64,000 nucleotides of DNA from Paenibacillus sp. 598K (GCF_003851045.1 NZ_BFBX01000001.1:36824-100823); one strand, 5' to 3'; counted from the first letter of the stretch, positions 25,736-34,466 are shown. The notes: generated by a model from the letters alone, not told the origin. Program-made: numbers and translations.

Positions 25736-27094
25736 ATGAACGTGAATCTAAAGCGAGTAGAGAAGGAATTTGCTCAGGTGCCCATGACGGTATACGGCGT
25801 GCATCTGCTCGTGCTGCAGCCCGCAACCGTAACTCATGAGCATCGGGAGCGAGCCACCGAACACTGCGGACTGATTTTTGCTCTGCGCGGAGAAGTCAGT
25901 ATTCGGGTCAACGGCGCGCGATATAGACTGACAGCAGGCCAAGCGATACATTGCTCGTATGGACAGTACGTGGAGATGAATGTAGGAGCAGAAGAATTTG
26001 AAGGTATTCTTGTTCAATACTTGCCGGATGAAGGACCTGGCCTGCTAGCCGGGCTTCAGTATATGTCGCGTTCCTTTTCATTGCAGCCAGGCATAGATGA
26101 GGGACTGTTTGAGTTGTTGCGGACACTTTGTCTGATCTCCAGGCAACGGATGCCGGACGCTGCTTTTCGAGTCAAGCCTCTGCTTGAACGGGTGCTTCGA
26201 GCGTGTTTTCATCTATGCCGTCGCGAGTCCAAACGGAGCTATGGGGCGGATGTTGGCAGAGTGGGAGAGGATCGTCTTGTTCATGCGCTGGCCGATTTTT
26301 TTAATCGGAGCGCCTTTCTGGTTGAGGATGTCATACGACTGGCTGTACGGCCGGGTCAAACGATCGCGCATGGTTCGCTTCCCAAAAGCGGATTTTTGTT
26401 TGCTTTTGAGGGGGAAGCATCGATTGCGCTCGACGGGACCGAATATAGATTGCATCCCGGAGAAGTTTGCCACGGCTCCGAAGGAGAGAGACTGGTATTG
26501 ACTCCCTGCGGCGAGGATCGTTTCGAGTATGTCCTGATTCATTATAGAGTATGCTATTGGCCAGAGAGGGATGGGGAGGCTTTTCCTCGCCATTTTGTAT
26601 TATGTCCTGGCGAGCGGCCGCGGATCGCCGAACTGGTGGAGCAGCTCCATCAGATTGCGGTTATTCCTGGCAAGCTGACCGCCTTTCGCAAAAAGGAGTT
26701 ATTTATGTCTGTACTCTATGAGCTATTGTCGGCCTCTCAACATTCCTCGTGGGGCGCAAGTCATCTGGAGGCGATTGAAAGGACCATTTTGTATATTCAT
26801 GCTCACTATGCCGAGCCGCTCTCCCTCGATCAGCTCGCGCGCTTGCAAGGAATCACCGTCCGCCAGCTCTCCTATTGGTTCTACAAAATAATCGGCATCC
26901 GGCCAATCGATTATGTCATTCAATATCGGATTAACAAGGCAAGCGAGATGCTGACGATGAGCCATACGCCAATTGGCGAAATTGCCGCGAGCGTCGGGTA
27001 CGACGACCCTCAATATTTTAGTCGTGTTTACAGGCGGCATACGGGCTTGTCACCAAGAGAAGCGCGCAGCAAATCCCACCCCGCTCGGGATTAA
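25736..27094 (+). CDS. AraC-family regulator with two cupin-like sensor modules
   Basis: 452 residues, longer than the usual ~290 for the family. Residues about 10-110 form one cupin-like sensor (CGLIFALRGEVSIRVNGARY...AGQAIHCSYGQ), and residues about 210-290 repeat the pattern (SGFLFAFEGEASIALDGTEY...PGEVCHGSEG). The last ~100 residues are the AraC DNA-binding domain (LSLDQLARLQGITVRQLSYWFYK; GEIAASVGYDDPQYFSRVYRRHTG). AAAAAGGAG precedes the ATG. It sits upstream of a Fur box and a siderophore-type transporter, like Btr/YbtA regulators, so it probably responds to a ferric siderophore or its delivery; that role is inferred. Confidence 0.83.
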   Translation: MNVNLKRVEKEFAQVPMTVYGVHLLVLQPATVTHEHRERATEHCGLIFALRGEVSIRVNGARYRLTAGQAIHCSYGQYVEMNVGAEEFEGILVQYLPDEGPGLLAGLQYMSRSFSLQPGIDEGLFELLRTLCLISRQRMPDAAFRVKPLLERVLRACFHLCRRESKRSYGADVGRVGEDRLVHALADFFNRSAFLVEDVIRLAVRPGQTIAHGSLPKSGFLFAFEGEASIALDGTEYRLHPGEVCHGSEGERLVLTPCGEDRFEYVLIHYRVCYWPERDGEAFPRHFVLCPGERPRIAELVEQLHQIAVIPGKLTAFRKKELFMSVLYELLSASQHSSWGASHLEAIERTILYIHAHYAEPLSLDQLARLQGITVRQLSYWFYKIIGIRPIDYVIQYRINKASEMLTMSHTPIGEIAASVGYDDPQYFSRVYRRHTGLSPREARSKSHPARD

Positions 27095-27162
27095 ATAATC
27101 GTCCACCTTTAGCGAATTATTGTGTACTCCTATAGAGGCGTATACTTGCTACAATCATTGTT

Positions 27163-27181
27163 GAGAATGAAATTCATTCTC
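27163..27181. promoter_or_regulatory. Fur box upstream of the siderophore-type transporter
   Basis: GAGAATGAAATTCATTCTC is a perfect 9-1-9 inverted repeat matching 15 of 19 positions of the classical Fur box GATAATGATAATCATTATC. It lies between a TACAAT -10-like box (27150) and the transporter start, where Fur would block transcription under iron-replete conditions. Confidence 0.8.
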
Positions 27182-27194
27182 TATATATGAGGGG

Positions 27195-30100
27195 GTGGCA
27201 CATATCCGTCAAAAAGATGCTCGCCCGTCAGCTGATATTTACAGTGGCGGGCTCTATGCTGTTCGCAGGCTGGCAGCATGGATGTCGCGCAGATGGCTTT
27301 TGGTCGTCGCTTCCGTTATGCTGTCCATCGTGTCGGCAGTTCTGGGAACAGCTCCTTTTGTACTCGTATATGTGGTCATACAGCGTATACTGGAGCCGTC
27401 AGGTGCAGGAGATGCCGTACCGGCCATCCTGTTGGGAGGCGCCGCTATCGCAGCGATTGCGCTCAAGGCACTGACGATGCTTGCTGCTCACAGTCTGGCG
27501 CATCGCATCGCCTATGATTTGCTGTACGATCTGCGGCTCAGGTTGGCTCGCAAGCTGACGCGTCTGCCGCTGGGGTATTTTCAGAGGCGGGATACGGGGC
27601 GTATCAAGCATACGATGCATGAGCAAGTGGAGCGGATCGAGGAGGGGGTAGCTCACTTAATACCTGATACGGCCTCGGCGCTCGCCATTCCGCTTGTCGC
27701 GTATAGCGCTATGTTTGCTCTTGATTGGCGTTTGGCGTCGGCCGCCCTATTGGCCGTCCCGCTCCTGTTTTTGATGTATCGCACCGTACAGCGCAAGATT
27801 GGCGTCCACCGCGTTCAGTATGGCGAGGCACAGGCTCTGCTATCGTCTGCGGTGCTTCGGTATGTGCATGGCATGAAGGTGATCAAAGCGTTCGCGTACG
27901 CAGATCAGGCTTATGCGACATTCGCCAAGGCGGTATCTGCGAGTGAACGCATGACAGCAGAGCTGCAACTGCACACCTTGCCGTACAAGGCCGCTACCGT
28001 CACGCTCTCCAGAGCGCCGCTACTGCTGGTTCTGCCGCTCAGCACTTTAATGTATGCGTACGGCGAGGCGTCATTGGCTAAGCTGGTGTTTTTTATGCTC
28101 GTCACGATGGGGATTGGCAAGCCGCTGCTTAAGTTGATGGGAACTGGCGGCATGGTCAGCTTCCGAATCGCTGCTGCTGTGCGCGAGGTAAGCGAGTTGC
28201 TCGATGAGGAAGAACTGCCTGAGCCAGCGGAGCCGAGCGCCCCGACAGGTCATTCAATTGTATTGGACGGGGTGTCGTTTGGCTATGGTGACAGGGTGGT
28301 CCTACAGAATGTGCACATGCATGTGCCGGAAGGTAAGCTGACTGCCATTGTAGGGCCGTCCGGTGCAGGGAAGACGACGGTTGCCAAGCTGATCGCTCGC
28401 TTCTGGGATGTCAATGAAGGGCAGGTGACCATCGGCGGGACAGATGTGCGGCAGATGACGTCCGAGGACCGGATGTCCCGACTGTCGTACGTGCTTCAAG
28501 ACGAGTTCCTGTTCGAGGAACCAATCATGGAAAATATCCGCAAAGGCCGCGCGGATGCCAGCGATGAGGAGGTTATAGCTGCAGCGGAGAAGGCAGGCTG
28601 CGATGGTTTTATCCGACAGCTGCCTGAAGGCTACCAGACTGTGATCAAGCCAGGAAGCACGCTGAGCGGTGGCCAGCGGCAAATGATCGCGATCGCCCGG
28701 GCGATCGTCAAGGATTCGTCGATCGTCATCTTGGATGAGGCGACGGCGTTCGTCGATCCCGAGAATGAAGCGAAATTGCGCGGAGCGCTGGCAAGCCTGA
28801 TGAATGGAGAGCGCCGTATCGGCAGCGGCAAGACCATCCTGATGATCGCGCACCGTCTGTCCAGCATCGTCCATGCCGATCAGATCGTCGTGATGTCCGA
28901 AGGGACGGTCCAAGCAACAGGCACCCACGCACAGCTCCTGCAAGCGAGCGAGCTGTATCGTCAGATGTGGGAAGCCTATAACTCCAGTCCGGCGATCGCT
29001 TCCTCATCCAGTGAACAGAGGCTTGATGAAGCTATCACATTCAATATGGAGCATGAAGATCGGTTGACAGAGCCTGCTGCAGATGATTGCACGCCGGATG
29101 CAGATGACCACGACGGCCTCGATCCGCTCAGCCTTCCGTCCGGCTGGCATCCAGTAGCATGGTGGCGAGCGATGAAGCGGCTTGCTGCCGGCGCGCGCCT
29201 TCATTTATTAGGCAGCATGAGATTCGCTATCGGCGAGAGTGTATTCGTCGCCGCATCGCCACTGTCGGCAGCGGCTGCCCTCTACGGCCTGTGGACGGCG
29301 GAGCTGTCGATGGCTTGGTGGGGAAGCGGCTTGCTGGCACTGTCCTTGCTGGGGCAAGGGATGTTGTTCTACTTCGGGCACCGTCACACCCTGTGTCTCG
29401 AAGGGGAGACTCGGACCCGGCTGCGCGTTTTGCTCGCTCGTCACCTGCGCAAGCTGCCGCTCGGCTTCTATGACAGCTATCCCGCTTCCGTCATTGAGAG
29501 TCGGATGCGCGTAGATACACACAACAGCGCTTTGTTTCATTTGGTTGCAATTTCGTCTGTACGCGGGCTGTTGGCCATGCTTTTTGTTTCCGGTATGTTG
29601 TTTGCACTGGATTGGCGGCTTGCTTGTATTGCTTTGACTGGAGTTCCGCTCTCACTTGTTGTGACGGCGGTAGCCAACCGCAGATTCGCTGCGCTGCTGG
29701 AGAGCCAGGACGAGCCGCGCAAGGAGGCCAACAGGCGAATCACGGAGTACATCTACGGCGTGCCAGTCATCCAGGCGTTTGCTCTCAAGCGCGACCAGCT
29801 GAGACCTTTCATGGAAGCGATGAAGGTCTACCGGGATCGCAGTATCGCTTATAATCGTAAGCTGGCCGGTTATATTGCACTGGACAGCGTCATGTTCGAG
29901 CTGGGCTTCGCCGCAGTGTTGGCAGCAGGGACCGCCATGTATGCGCATGGTGCGGTCAGTCCTGTCACGCTGGGTTTGATTCTGGTGTTGACGCTCGGGT
30001 TGTATGAACCGCTCCCGTTGCTCGAGCTGGCTGGCTTTAGACGGATGCTGCAACGGTCGTTGTGGAACTTGCGAGAGATTTTTGGGGCGGAGCCGCTTCC

Positions 30101-30920
30101 AGAGCCTCGCGCGGCCGAGGCATTGACTCCGCAAGGTCATGCGATCTGCTTGGACCGTCTTTCTTTTGCCTATGGTGATCGGCAGGTCCTGCACGATATC
30201 TCGCTGCGCCTGCCTGAGCGCAGTACGACTGCGGTCGTCGGGCCGTCGGGAAGCGGCAAGACGACATTGCTGCATCTGATTGCCCGCTTCTGGGAGGTAC
30301 AGCAGGGCAGCATTGCGGTGGGCGGCGCAGATGTGCGTCGTATCCCCTCGGATCTTCTCATGTCGCAGCTGTCGATAGTTTTTCAGGATGTCTATTTGTT
30401 TCAGGATACAGTGATGAATAATATCCGATTTGGTCGACCCTCGGCCACGGATGAGCAAGTTTTCGCCGCTGCTCGGGCAGCCCGGTGCGATGAGTTTATT
30501 CGTCAGCTTCCGGCTGGTTACGAGACGATTGTCGGCGAAGGCGGCGGCGGATTATCGGGCGGCGAGAAGCAACGGGTTGCTGTGGCCCGAGCCTTGCTGA
30601 AGGCGTCGCCGATTTTGTTACTGGATGAAGCGACGGCCAGTATGGACCCGGACAATGAGCAACTCGTCACCCAGGCCCTTCAAAGGCTCGCACTTGGCAA
30701 GACGGTCGTCGTCATCGCCCATCGGCTTCATACGATACGAAACGCCGACCAGATCGTCGTAATGGAGCAAGGACGGGTCGCCGATGTCGGCAGGCACGAG
30801 GATCTGCTGCAGCGTTGCAGTGTGTACAAGCGACTATGGCATGATCGTCTGCAAGCCGAGATGACGACATGGAATGAATCTGCTACTACCTATTCACCAA
30901 AGGAGCCACTACAAACATGA
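27195..30920 (+). CDS. Fused double ABC transporter (two exporter-fold half-transporters in one chain)
   Basis: 1241 residues holding two membrane-ATPase units. Unit 1: membrane domain from about residue 30 to 330; ATPase with Walker A GPSGAGKT near 386, signature LSGGQ near 490 and Walker B IVILDEAT. Unit 2: membrane domain about 680-960; Walker A GPSGSGKT near 1016, signature LSGGE near 1120, Walker B ILLLDEAT. An acidic linker joins them. This is the YbtP/YbtQ and IrtA/IrtB type, exporters by fold that import ferric siderophores, normally encoded as two genes. The GTG at 27195 has GAGGGGG abutting it, so the start is uncertain. The stop overlaps the binding-protein start (ATGA). Confidence 0.85.
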   Translation: MAHIRQKDARPSADIYSGGLYAVRRLAAWMSRRWLLVVASVMLSIVSAVLGTAPFVLVYVVIQRILEPSGAGDAVPAILLGGAAIAAIALKALTMLAAHSLAHRIAYDLLYDLRLRLARKLTRLPLGYFQRRDTGRIKHTMHEQVERIEEGVAHLIPDTASALAIPLVAYSAMFALDWRLASAALLAVPLLFLMYRTVQRKIGVHRVQYGEAQALLSSAVLRYVHGMKVIKAFAYADQAYATFAKAVSASERMTAELQLHTLPYKAATVTLSRAPLLLVLPLSTLMYAYGEASLAKLVFFMLVTMGIGKPLLKLMGTGGMVSFRIAAAVREVSELLDEEELPEPAEPSAPTGHSIVLDGVSFGYGDRVVLQNVHMHVPEGKLTAIVGPSGAGKTTVAKLIARFWDVNEGQVTIGGTDVRQMTSEDRMSRLSYVLQDEFLFEEPIMENIRKGRADASDEEVIAAAEKAGCDGFIRQLPEGYQTVIKPGSTLSGGQRQMIAIARAIVKDSSIVILDEATAFVDPENEAKLRGALASLMNGERRIGSGKTILMIAHRLSSIVHADQIVVMSEGTVQATGTHAQLLQASELYRQMWEAYNSSPAIASSSSEQRLDEAITFNMEHEDRLTEPAADDCTPDADDHDGLDPLSLPSGWHPVAWWRAMKRLAAGARLHLLGSMRFAIGESVFVAASPLSAAAALYGLWTAELSMAWWGSGLLALSLLGQGMLFYFGHRHTLCLEGETRTRLRVLLARHLRKLPLGFYDSYPASVIESRMRVDTHNSALFHLVAISSVRGLLAMLFVSGMLFALDWRLACIALTGVPLSLVVTAVANRRFAALLESQDEPRKEANRRITEYIYGVPVIQAFALKRDQLRPFMEAMKVYRDRSIAYNRKLAGYIALDSVMFELGFAAVLAAGTAMYAHGAVSPVTLGLILVLTLGLYEPLPLLELAGFRRMLQRSLWNLREIFGAEPLPEPRAAEALTPQGHAICLDRLSFAYGDRQVLHDISLRLPERSTTAVVGPSGSGKTTLLHLIARFWEVQQGSIAVGGADVRRIPSDLLMSQLSIVFQDVYLFQDTVMNNIRFGRPSATDEQVFAAARAARCDEFIRQLPAGYETIVGEGGGGLSGGEKQRVAVARALLKASPILLLDEATASMDPDNEQLVTQALQRLALGKTVVVIAHRLHTIRNADQIVVMEQGRVADVGRHEDLLQRCSVYKRLWHDRLQAEMTTWNESATTYSPKEPLQT

Positions 30921-31915
30921 AAATTGCAAAACATCTATCTACGGCTTTAACAATTGTTATACTCGCATCCATGGCGGTTGCTTGCGCACAAAACGAGCCA
31001 TCCCCTTCTGGAGCTGCAGCTACCGACAGCAACCTGTCGGATCAGGTCGAGACAATCGAGCAAGAGGCTTTATATCCGCGAACGATTACCGACTTCAAAA
31101 ATAATCGCGTACTGTTAAAAGAGGAGCCAAAACGGGTGGCTGTCACGGACTATGTCATCTTTAGCCATCTTGTCTCGCTGGATTATTACCCTATGGCAGC
31201 CAATATGTATCATTCCTACATCTCGATCATGGAGTCGATGAAGCAGACATTAAGCGGCCACAAAATCGAGGACATCGGAGAGTGGGACGCCATCAACCTG
31301 GAAAAAACAGCTTCTCTGGATCCGGACTTGATTTTGTCCAGCACTTCAGATGCGGACAAGGTGTATGAGCACTTGAACACGATTGCGCCGGTCATATTTT
31401 ATGATCCTGCCAAGATGGGCAATTCGGAAACGGACTGGAAGTGGGGACTGCGAGAGGTCGCTAGCGTCATTGCGAGGGAGGATCAGGCGGAGCAGGTCAT
31501 CCAATCCACAGAGCAGCTATTAGCAGAAAAGAAGGAAGCGTTGGCTGCCTATCAGGACAAAACGGTAGCATTCTTTTTTTATTCGAAGGGGCGTGGAGGG
31601 TTTACATCGCAAGCCTACTCGGCACTGTCGGTATACTATGAATTGTTGGGCTTGACGCCTGCGTTTCACAATGAAGGAGTCGAGACGATCACGCTGGAAG
31701 GGTTGGTCGAAGTAAACCCGGATTATATTTTTATTTTTGATACAGACGGTACCACGGCCAAGGAGTTGGCTGAGATGGAGCATGATAAAGTATGGCAGCA
31801 ACTGAACGCAGTCAAAAACAATCATGTCTTCTTGGCTAACTTCTCTATGGCGATTATGTCGCCGATCAATATCAAGTACGGCGCGGAGGTCATCGACAAA
31901 GCCTTAAACGGCTAG
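30917..31915 (+). CDS. Ferric-siderophore substrate-binding lipoprotein
   Basis: 332 residues. Lipoprotein-type signal peptide with candidate lipid-anchored Cys23 (MAVAC, slightly off the ideal lipobox). The mature part has the FecB/FeuA periplasmic-binding pattern: EPKRVAVTDYV, LEKTASLDPDLIL, and VEVNPDYIFIFDTDG. It overlaps the fused transporter gene by 4 bases, so the two are coupled. It would capture an iron chelate outside the membrane and hand it to the transporter. A dedicated binding protein with an exporter-fold importer is unusual. Confidence 0.87.
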   Translation: MKIAKHLSTALTIVILASMAVACAQNEPSPSGAAATDSNLSDQVETIEQEALYPRTITDFKNNRVLLKEEPKRVAVTDYVIFSHLVSLDYYPMAANMYHSYISIMESMKQTLSGHKIEDIGEWDAINLEKTASLDPDLILSSTSDADKVYEHLNTIAPVIFYDPAKMGNSETDWKWGLREVASVIAREDQAEQVIQSTEQLLAEKKEALAAYQDKTVAFFFYSKGRGGFTSQAYSALSVYYELLGLTPAFHNEGVETITLEGLVEVNPDYIFIFDTDGTTAKELAEMEHDKVWQQLNAVKNNHVFLANFSMAIMSPINIKYGAEVIDKALNG

Positions 31916-31939
31916 ACGTTGAAAGGATTAGTAACCATG

Positions 31940-31988
31940 CCGTATCCGTCTCCGATGCCAGGATTGCTCTTGCCTCGGAGACGTACGG
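31940..31988 (+). terminator. Large hairpin after the siderophore locus
   Basis: CGTCTCCGA/TCGGAGACG (9 bp) is extended by CCGTA/TACGG across a 2-base bulge, with a 19-base loop. Only a short CTTT follows, so it may be a weak terminator or a stabilising 3' structure. Confidence 0.5.
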
Positions 31989-32013
31989 GCCTTTGAGAAA
32001 CGACAATCTCGCG

Positions 32014-32739
32014 CTACGTCCTTGTAGCAGGGAACGGCCCAGCCTCAATGCTGTCCATCTCAAAGGGAGAGAAGGGGGACGTATAAGCTTCCTCTGGCGT
32101 TGCCTCGCGGACGGGCTCCGGACCTGCGATAGCGCGTACCCAGGCCGCGTACCAGCGGCCGAGTCCTCTGAGCATGAGCGGCAGCAGCAGCGTCAGGATG
32201 ACGCCGACTCCGCCGGCAATCCAGGAGCGATGGGCAGAGGTTAACGACCAGTCTCCCAGCTGATTCAGCCCCCAGCTGTCGGGGAACAGATTGAACTCGA
32301 ACCATCGCATGCTCACCTCGTAGGCAAGCGGCGAGAGCAGCACAGAGAAGGCGACCACTGGCAGAACGATGGCCATGGTGAAGGCCAGGATGCCAATCGG
32401 CAGTTCCAGGAAGCCGAACCCAATCGCCCGATACGATCGACGATCCTTCAGTACGGACAGCACCCACGTCTTCCAGCCTTGCTGGGACGGGGCAGCTGTC
32501 TCCTCAGGGAGTGCAGGATATTCCTTGCCCTGCAGCCAGCCCTCCGCCAACCTCGCTTCATCCACCATCATCTTCCGGGCCAGCGACAGCATGCCCGCGA
32601 GCAACGGCACGCCGATCAACACGATGGTCAAGGGCAGCCCCGCCGCCAACCCCACCACGACTATGACCAAAGCTCCGATTCCCTTCGGGAGAGCCAGGAC
32701 AAGCATTTTCCACGCCAATAAAGCACTTGGTTTCCTCAT
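32014..32739 (-). CDS. Membrane protein resembling the stand-alone putative sensor domain (PF13796-like)
   Basis: 241 residues with about four membrane helices in two pairs: near residues 18-52 (VIVVVGLAAGLPLTIVLIG) and 110-145 (LELPIGILAFTMAIVLPVVA), then one near 190. The layout resembles the sensor domain found at the N-terminus of some actinobacterial and Bacillus kinases, but no kinase part is attached and no regulator gene adjoins. The ribosome binding site is weak. Assignment rests on hydrophobic pattern and a few motifs. Function unknown. Confidence 0.55.
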   Translation of the reverse strand: MRKPSALLAWKMLVLALPKGIGALVIVVVGLAAGLPLTIVLIGVPLLAGMLSLARKMMVDEARLAEGWLQGKEYPALPEETAAPSQQGWKTWVLSVLKDRRSYRAIGFGFLELPIGILAFTMAIVLPVVAFSVLLSPLAYEVSMRWFEFNLFPDSWGLNQLGDWSLTSAHRSWIAGGVGVILTLLLPLMLRGLGRWYAAWVRAIAGPEPVREATPEEAYTSPFSPFEMDSIEAGPFPATRT

Positions 32740-32924
32740 CGTTATCCCACACTTTGCTATATATTGTTGTGTTCATTGTACCCCGCGACACCTGAGCGGA
32801 TCATCCTCCCGACGGATGAAAAGGGAGCCCGACCCGAGTCCAGGTCGGCACTGGACCTCCAGTTATTCACTTTACTTAATCCAAGTGCAGCTGTTCCGTT
32901 ACTTCTTGGTATGCAATCGGACAG

Positions 32925-32954
32925 TTGTTCATCAGCAAACGATTGGCGTATAAT
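32925..32954 (+). promoter_or_regulatory. Sigma-A-type promoter
   Basis: TTGTTC and TATAAT separated by 18 bases. The first gene downstream is the GNAT gene about 240 bases away. Confidence 0.5.
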
Positions 32955-32996
32955 AGACACATTTAGAGAAAATGATGGTGACAACAGCGGTCGGAA

Positions 32997-33041
32997 GAAC
33001 GATCCCGTGGCCGTAGACTCCGTTTTGAAGGTAGCCTGAAA
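32997..33041 (+). repeat. Interspersed repeat, copy 1
   Basis: Begins GAACGATCCCGTGGCCGTAG and ends GTAGCCTGAAA. A second copy with about 80 percent identity lies at 62436-62480. Neither is within a gene. Confidence 0.75.
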
Positions 33042-33137
33042 AATCGCACAAGTAGGGACGCTAACCGCCAGCCGGCCCTGATCTGTGCGATAAATCGCAC
33101 AAGTAGGGGCGCTAACCGCCCAACCGGCCCTGATTAT
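33041..33137 (+). repeat. Two-copy tandem repeat with inverted-repeat junction
   Basis: Copies start at 33041 and 33092 (51-base period). Each begins AAATCGCACAAGTAGGG and contains CGCTAACCGCC and CCGGCCCTGAT. At the copy junction TGTGCGATAAATCGCACA forms a perfect 8-bp inverted repeat. Confidence 0.8.
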
Positions 33138-33194
33138 TGCAATTGAGCCAGCCTAGGCCCACCTTACATCGCAACCTCAACATAAAGGAGAACA

Positions 33195-33662
33195 ATGATG
33201 ACAACTATAACTCCCTATACTAAAGAAATGCACGAAGCCTTGGTGGACATCTGGGAGAGAGCGGTACGTCAGACGCACCACTTCCTGACGGAGGCAGACA
33301 TTGCTTTCTTCCGAACGATGGTTCGGGATCAAGCCTTGACCTCCTGTCCAGTGTGGGTCGCTTCGGACGAGGCCGGACGGCCTGTCGGCTTCATCGGCAA
33401 GAGCGACAACCGCAACATCGAGATGCTGTTCGTCGACCCCGACCATCATGGCAAGGGGATAGGCAGGCAATTGATGGCCTATGCAATGGCTGATGCGGAT
33501 TACCCGGTCGCTGTCGATGTCAATGAGCAAAATAGCGGAGCCGTCAGCTTCTATCAGCGACTCGGCTTTCAGACCATCGGCCGATCCGAGCGAGACGGCA
33601 CGGGCAAGCCATTTCCATTGCTACACCTGGAGAAGAGGCAAAGGGAAGGAGACGAATCGTGA
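33195..33662 (+). CDS. GNAT-family N-acetyltransferase
   Basis: 155 residues. The pyrophosphate-binding pattern is VDPDHHGKGIGRQLMAYAM, followed by VDVNEQNSGAVSFYQRLGFQ, typical of YjaB/PhnO-like acetyltransferases. AAAGGAG lies upstream of the ATG; a second ATG follows at once. Substrate unknown. The remains of another gene follow. Confidence 0.88.
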   Translation: MMTTITPYTKEMHEALVDIWERAVRQTHHFLTEADIAFFRTMVRDQALTSCPVWVASDEAGRPVGFIGKSDNRNIEMLFVDPDHHGKGIGRQLMAYAMADADYPVAVDVNEQNSGAVSFYQRLGFQTIGRSERDGTGKPFPLLHLEKRQREGDES

Positions 33663-33674
33663 GCCGAGGACAAG

Positions 33675-33867
33675 TGTTTTTTTGATCTGCCGGGCCCGCA
33701 ACATCGCCCGCGGCGACCGGGGCGAGACGCAGTCGGAGGAGCAGAGCCGCATGATGGCTGCGGATATACAGTACGCCTATCGCGTAGATACGAGTGTGCA
33801 TACCCCTGAGCAATGCGCAGCATTGATTATCGAGGCGCTTTTCCAGAGGCAAGGCGCCAAGCTGTAA
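33675..33867 (+). pseudogene. 3' remnant of a chloramphenicol-phosphotransferase-like P-loop gene
   Basis: The frame reads VFLICRARNIARGDRGETQSEEQ, with a tail YRVDTSVHTPEQCAALIIEAL. This resembles the C-terminal part of CPT-like/AAA-type small-molecule kinases (RGDR...Q..., then VDTS..TPEECA..I). The ATP-binding N-terminal half with its P-loop is missing, there is no start codon or ribosome binding site, and the frame runs back into the GNAT gene out of phase. The match is by eye. Confidence 0.5.
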
Positions 33868-33945
33868 TAATCTTTAATATAGCAATCGATAATAAATCCA
33901 GGTCCGCAAAGTCTGTTAGGATAAATGTAAAGGAGCTGATTATTC

Positions 33946-34368
33946 ATGACCATTAAACTAACCCCATACTTGACACTGGAAGCTAAATCGAAGGAAGCGA
34001 TCGCCTTTTACGAGCAGGCGCTGGGGGCGGAGCTGCTGTACATTGTTACGTATGGAGATATGCCGGACATTCCCGACTCGTCCCCCGATGCTTTGAAAAG
34101 TCTGGTGGCCCACGCCAAGCTGCGCGTAGGCGGCTCAGAGCTGATGTTGTCCGACGCGCCGTTAGGAAACGCGATTCCTCAAGGAAAGCAGGTCACCATC
34201 TGTATCACCACAGAGGATGCGGAGGAAGGCAAGCGCATTTTCGAAGCCTTGGCGCAAGACGGGAAAGTTAACATGCCTTTTGAGCAAACCTCGTTCAGCC
34301 CAGGCTTTGGCGATCTGACGGATCGTTTTGGCGTGACGTTTCAGATCAGTACGGAGGTTAAGGCTTAA
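33946..34368 (+). CDS. VOC-family (PhnB/glyoxalase-like) protein
   Basis: 140 residues with the two beta-alpha-beta-beta-beta modules of the vicinal oxygen chelate fold: TPYLTLEAKSKEAIAFYEQAL at the start and FGDLTDRFGVTFQIST at the end. It resembles the PhnB-like subgroup, whose functions are mostly unknown. AAAGGAGCTG precedes the ATG. It is a single gene with a terminator after it. Confidence 0.85.
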   Translation: MTIKLTPYLTLEAKSKEAIAFYEQALGAELLYIVTYGDMPDIPDSSPDALKSLVAHAKLRVGGSELMLSDAPLGNAIPQGKQVTICITTEDAEEGKRIFEALAQDGKVNMPFEQTSFSPGFGDLTDRFGVTFQISTEVKA

Positions 34369-34432
34369 GCCTAAATCGTTTGTGCAATCAAGCTGACTTT
34401 TTTGGTTTCGATTGCAGCGGGCAAAGCAAAGT

Positions 34433-34466
34433 CCCGGTGGCGCCTAATGTGGCCATCGGGTTTTTT
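34433..34466 (+). terminator. Rho-independent terminator after the VOC gene
   Basis: CCCGGTGGC/GCCATCGGG (one G-T pair) with a ~10-base loop and TTTTTT. A second inverted repeat, TGCAATC/GATTGCA, lies just upstream at 34383-34416. Confidence 0.8.

Larger units (their letters stand above)
32740..33194. other. Gene-poor 455-base stretch with repeats and an orphan promoter
   Basis: No convincing coding frame. It holds a good promoter-like pair (TTGTTC at 32925, TATAAT at 32949, 18-bp spacing), a copy of an interspersed repeat (32997-33041) and a two-copy ~51-bp tandem repeat (33041-33137). The promoter could drive the GNAT gene at 33195 across the repeats. Confidence 0.7.

Noticed and set aside
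27187..27474. ATG-started 95-codon frame overlapping the fused ABC gene start
   Set aside because: It is out of frame with the transporter, carries no motif, and only reflects the weakly defined start region.
33041..33137. Possible CRISPR array from the two repeated units
   Set aside because: Only two copies with nearly full-length identity and no distinct spacers; no cas genes nearby.
34381..34466. Possible riboswitch before the blaI-like gene
   Set aside because: The structure lies upstream of the blaI promoter and ends in a T run, so it is better explained as the terminator of the VOC gene.
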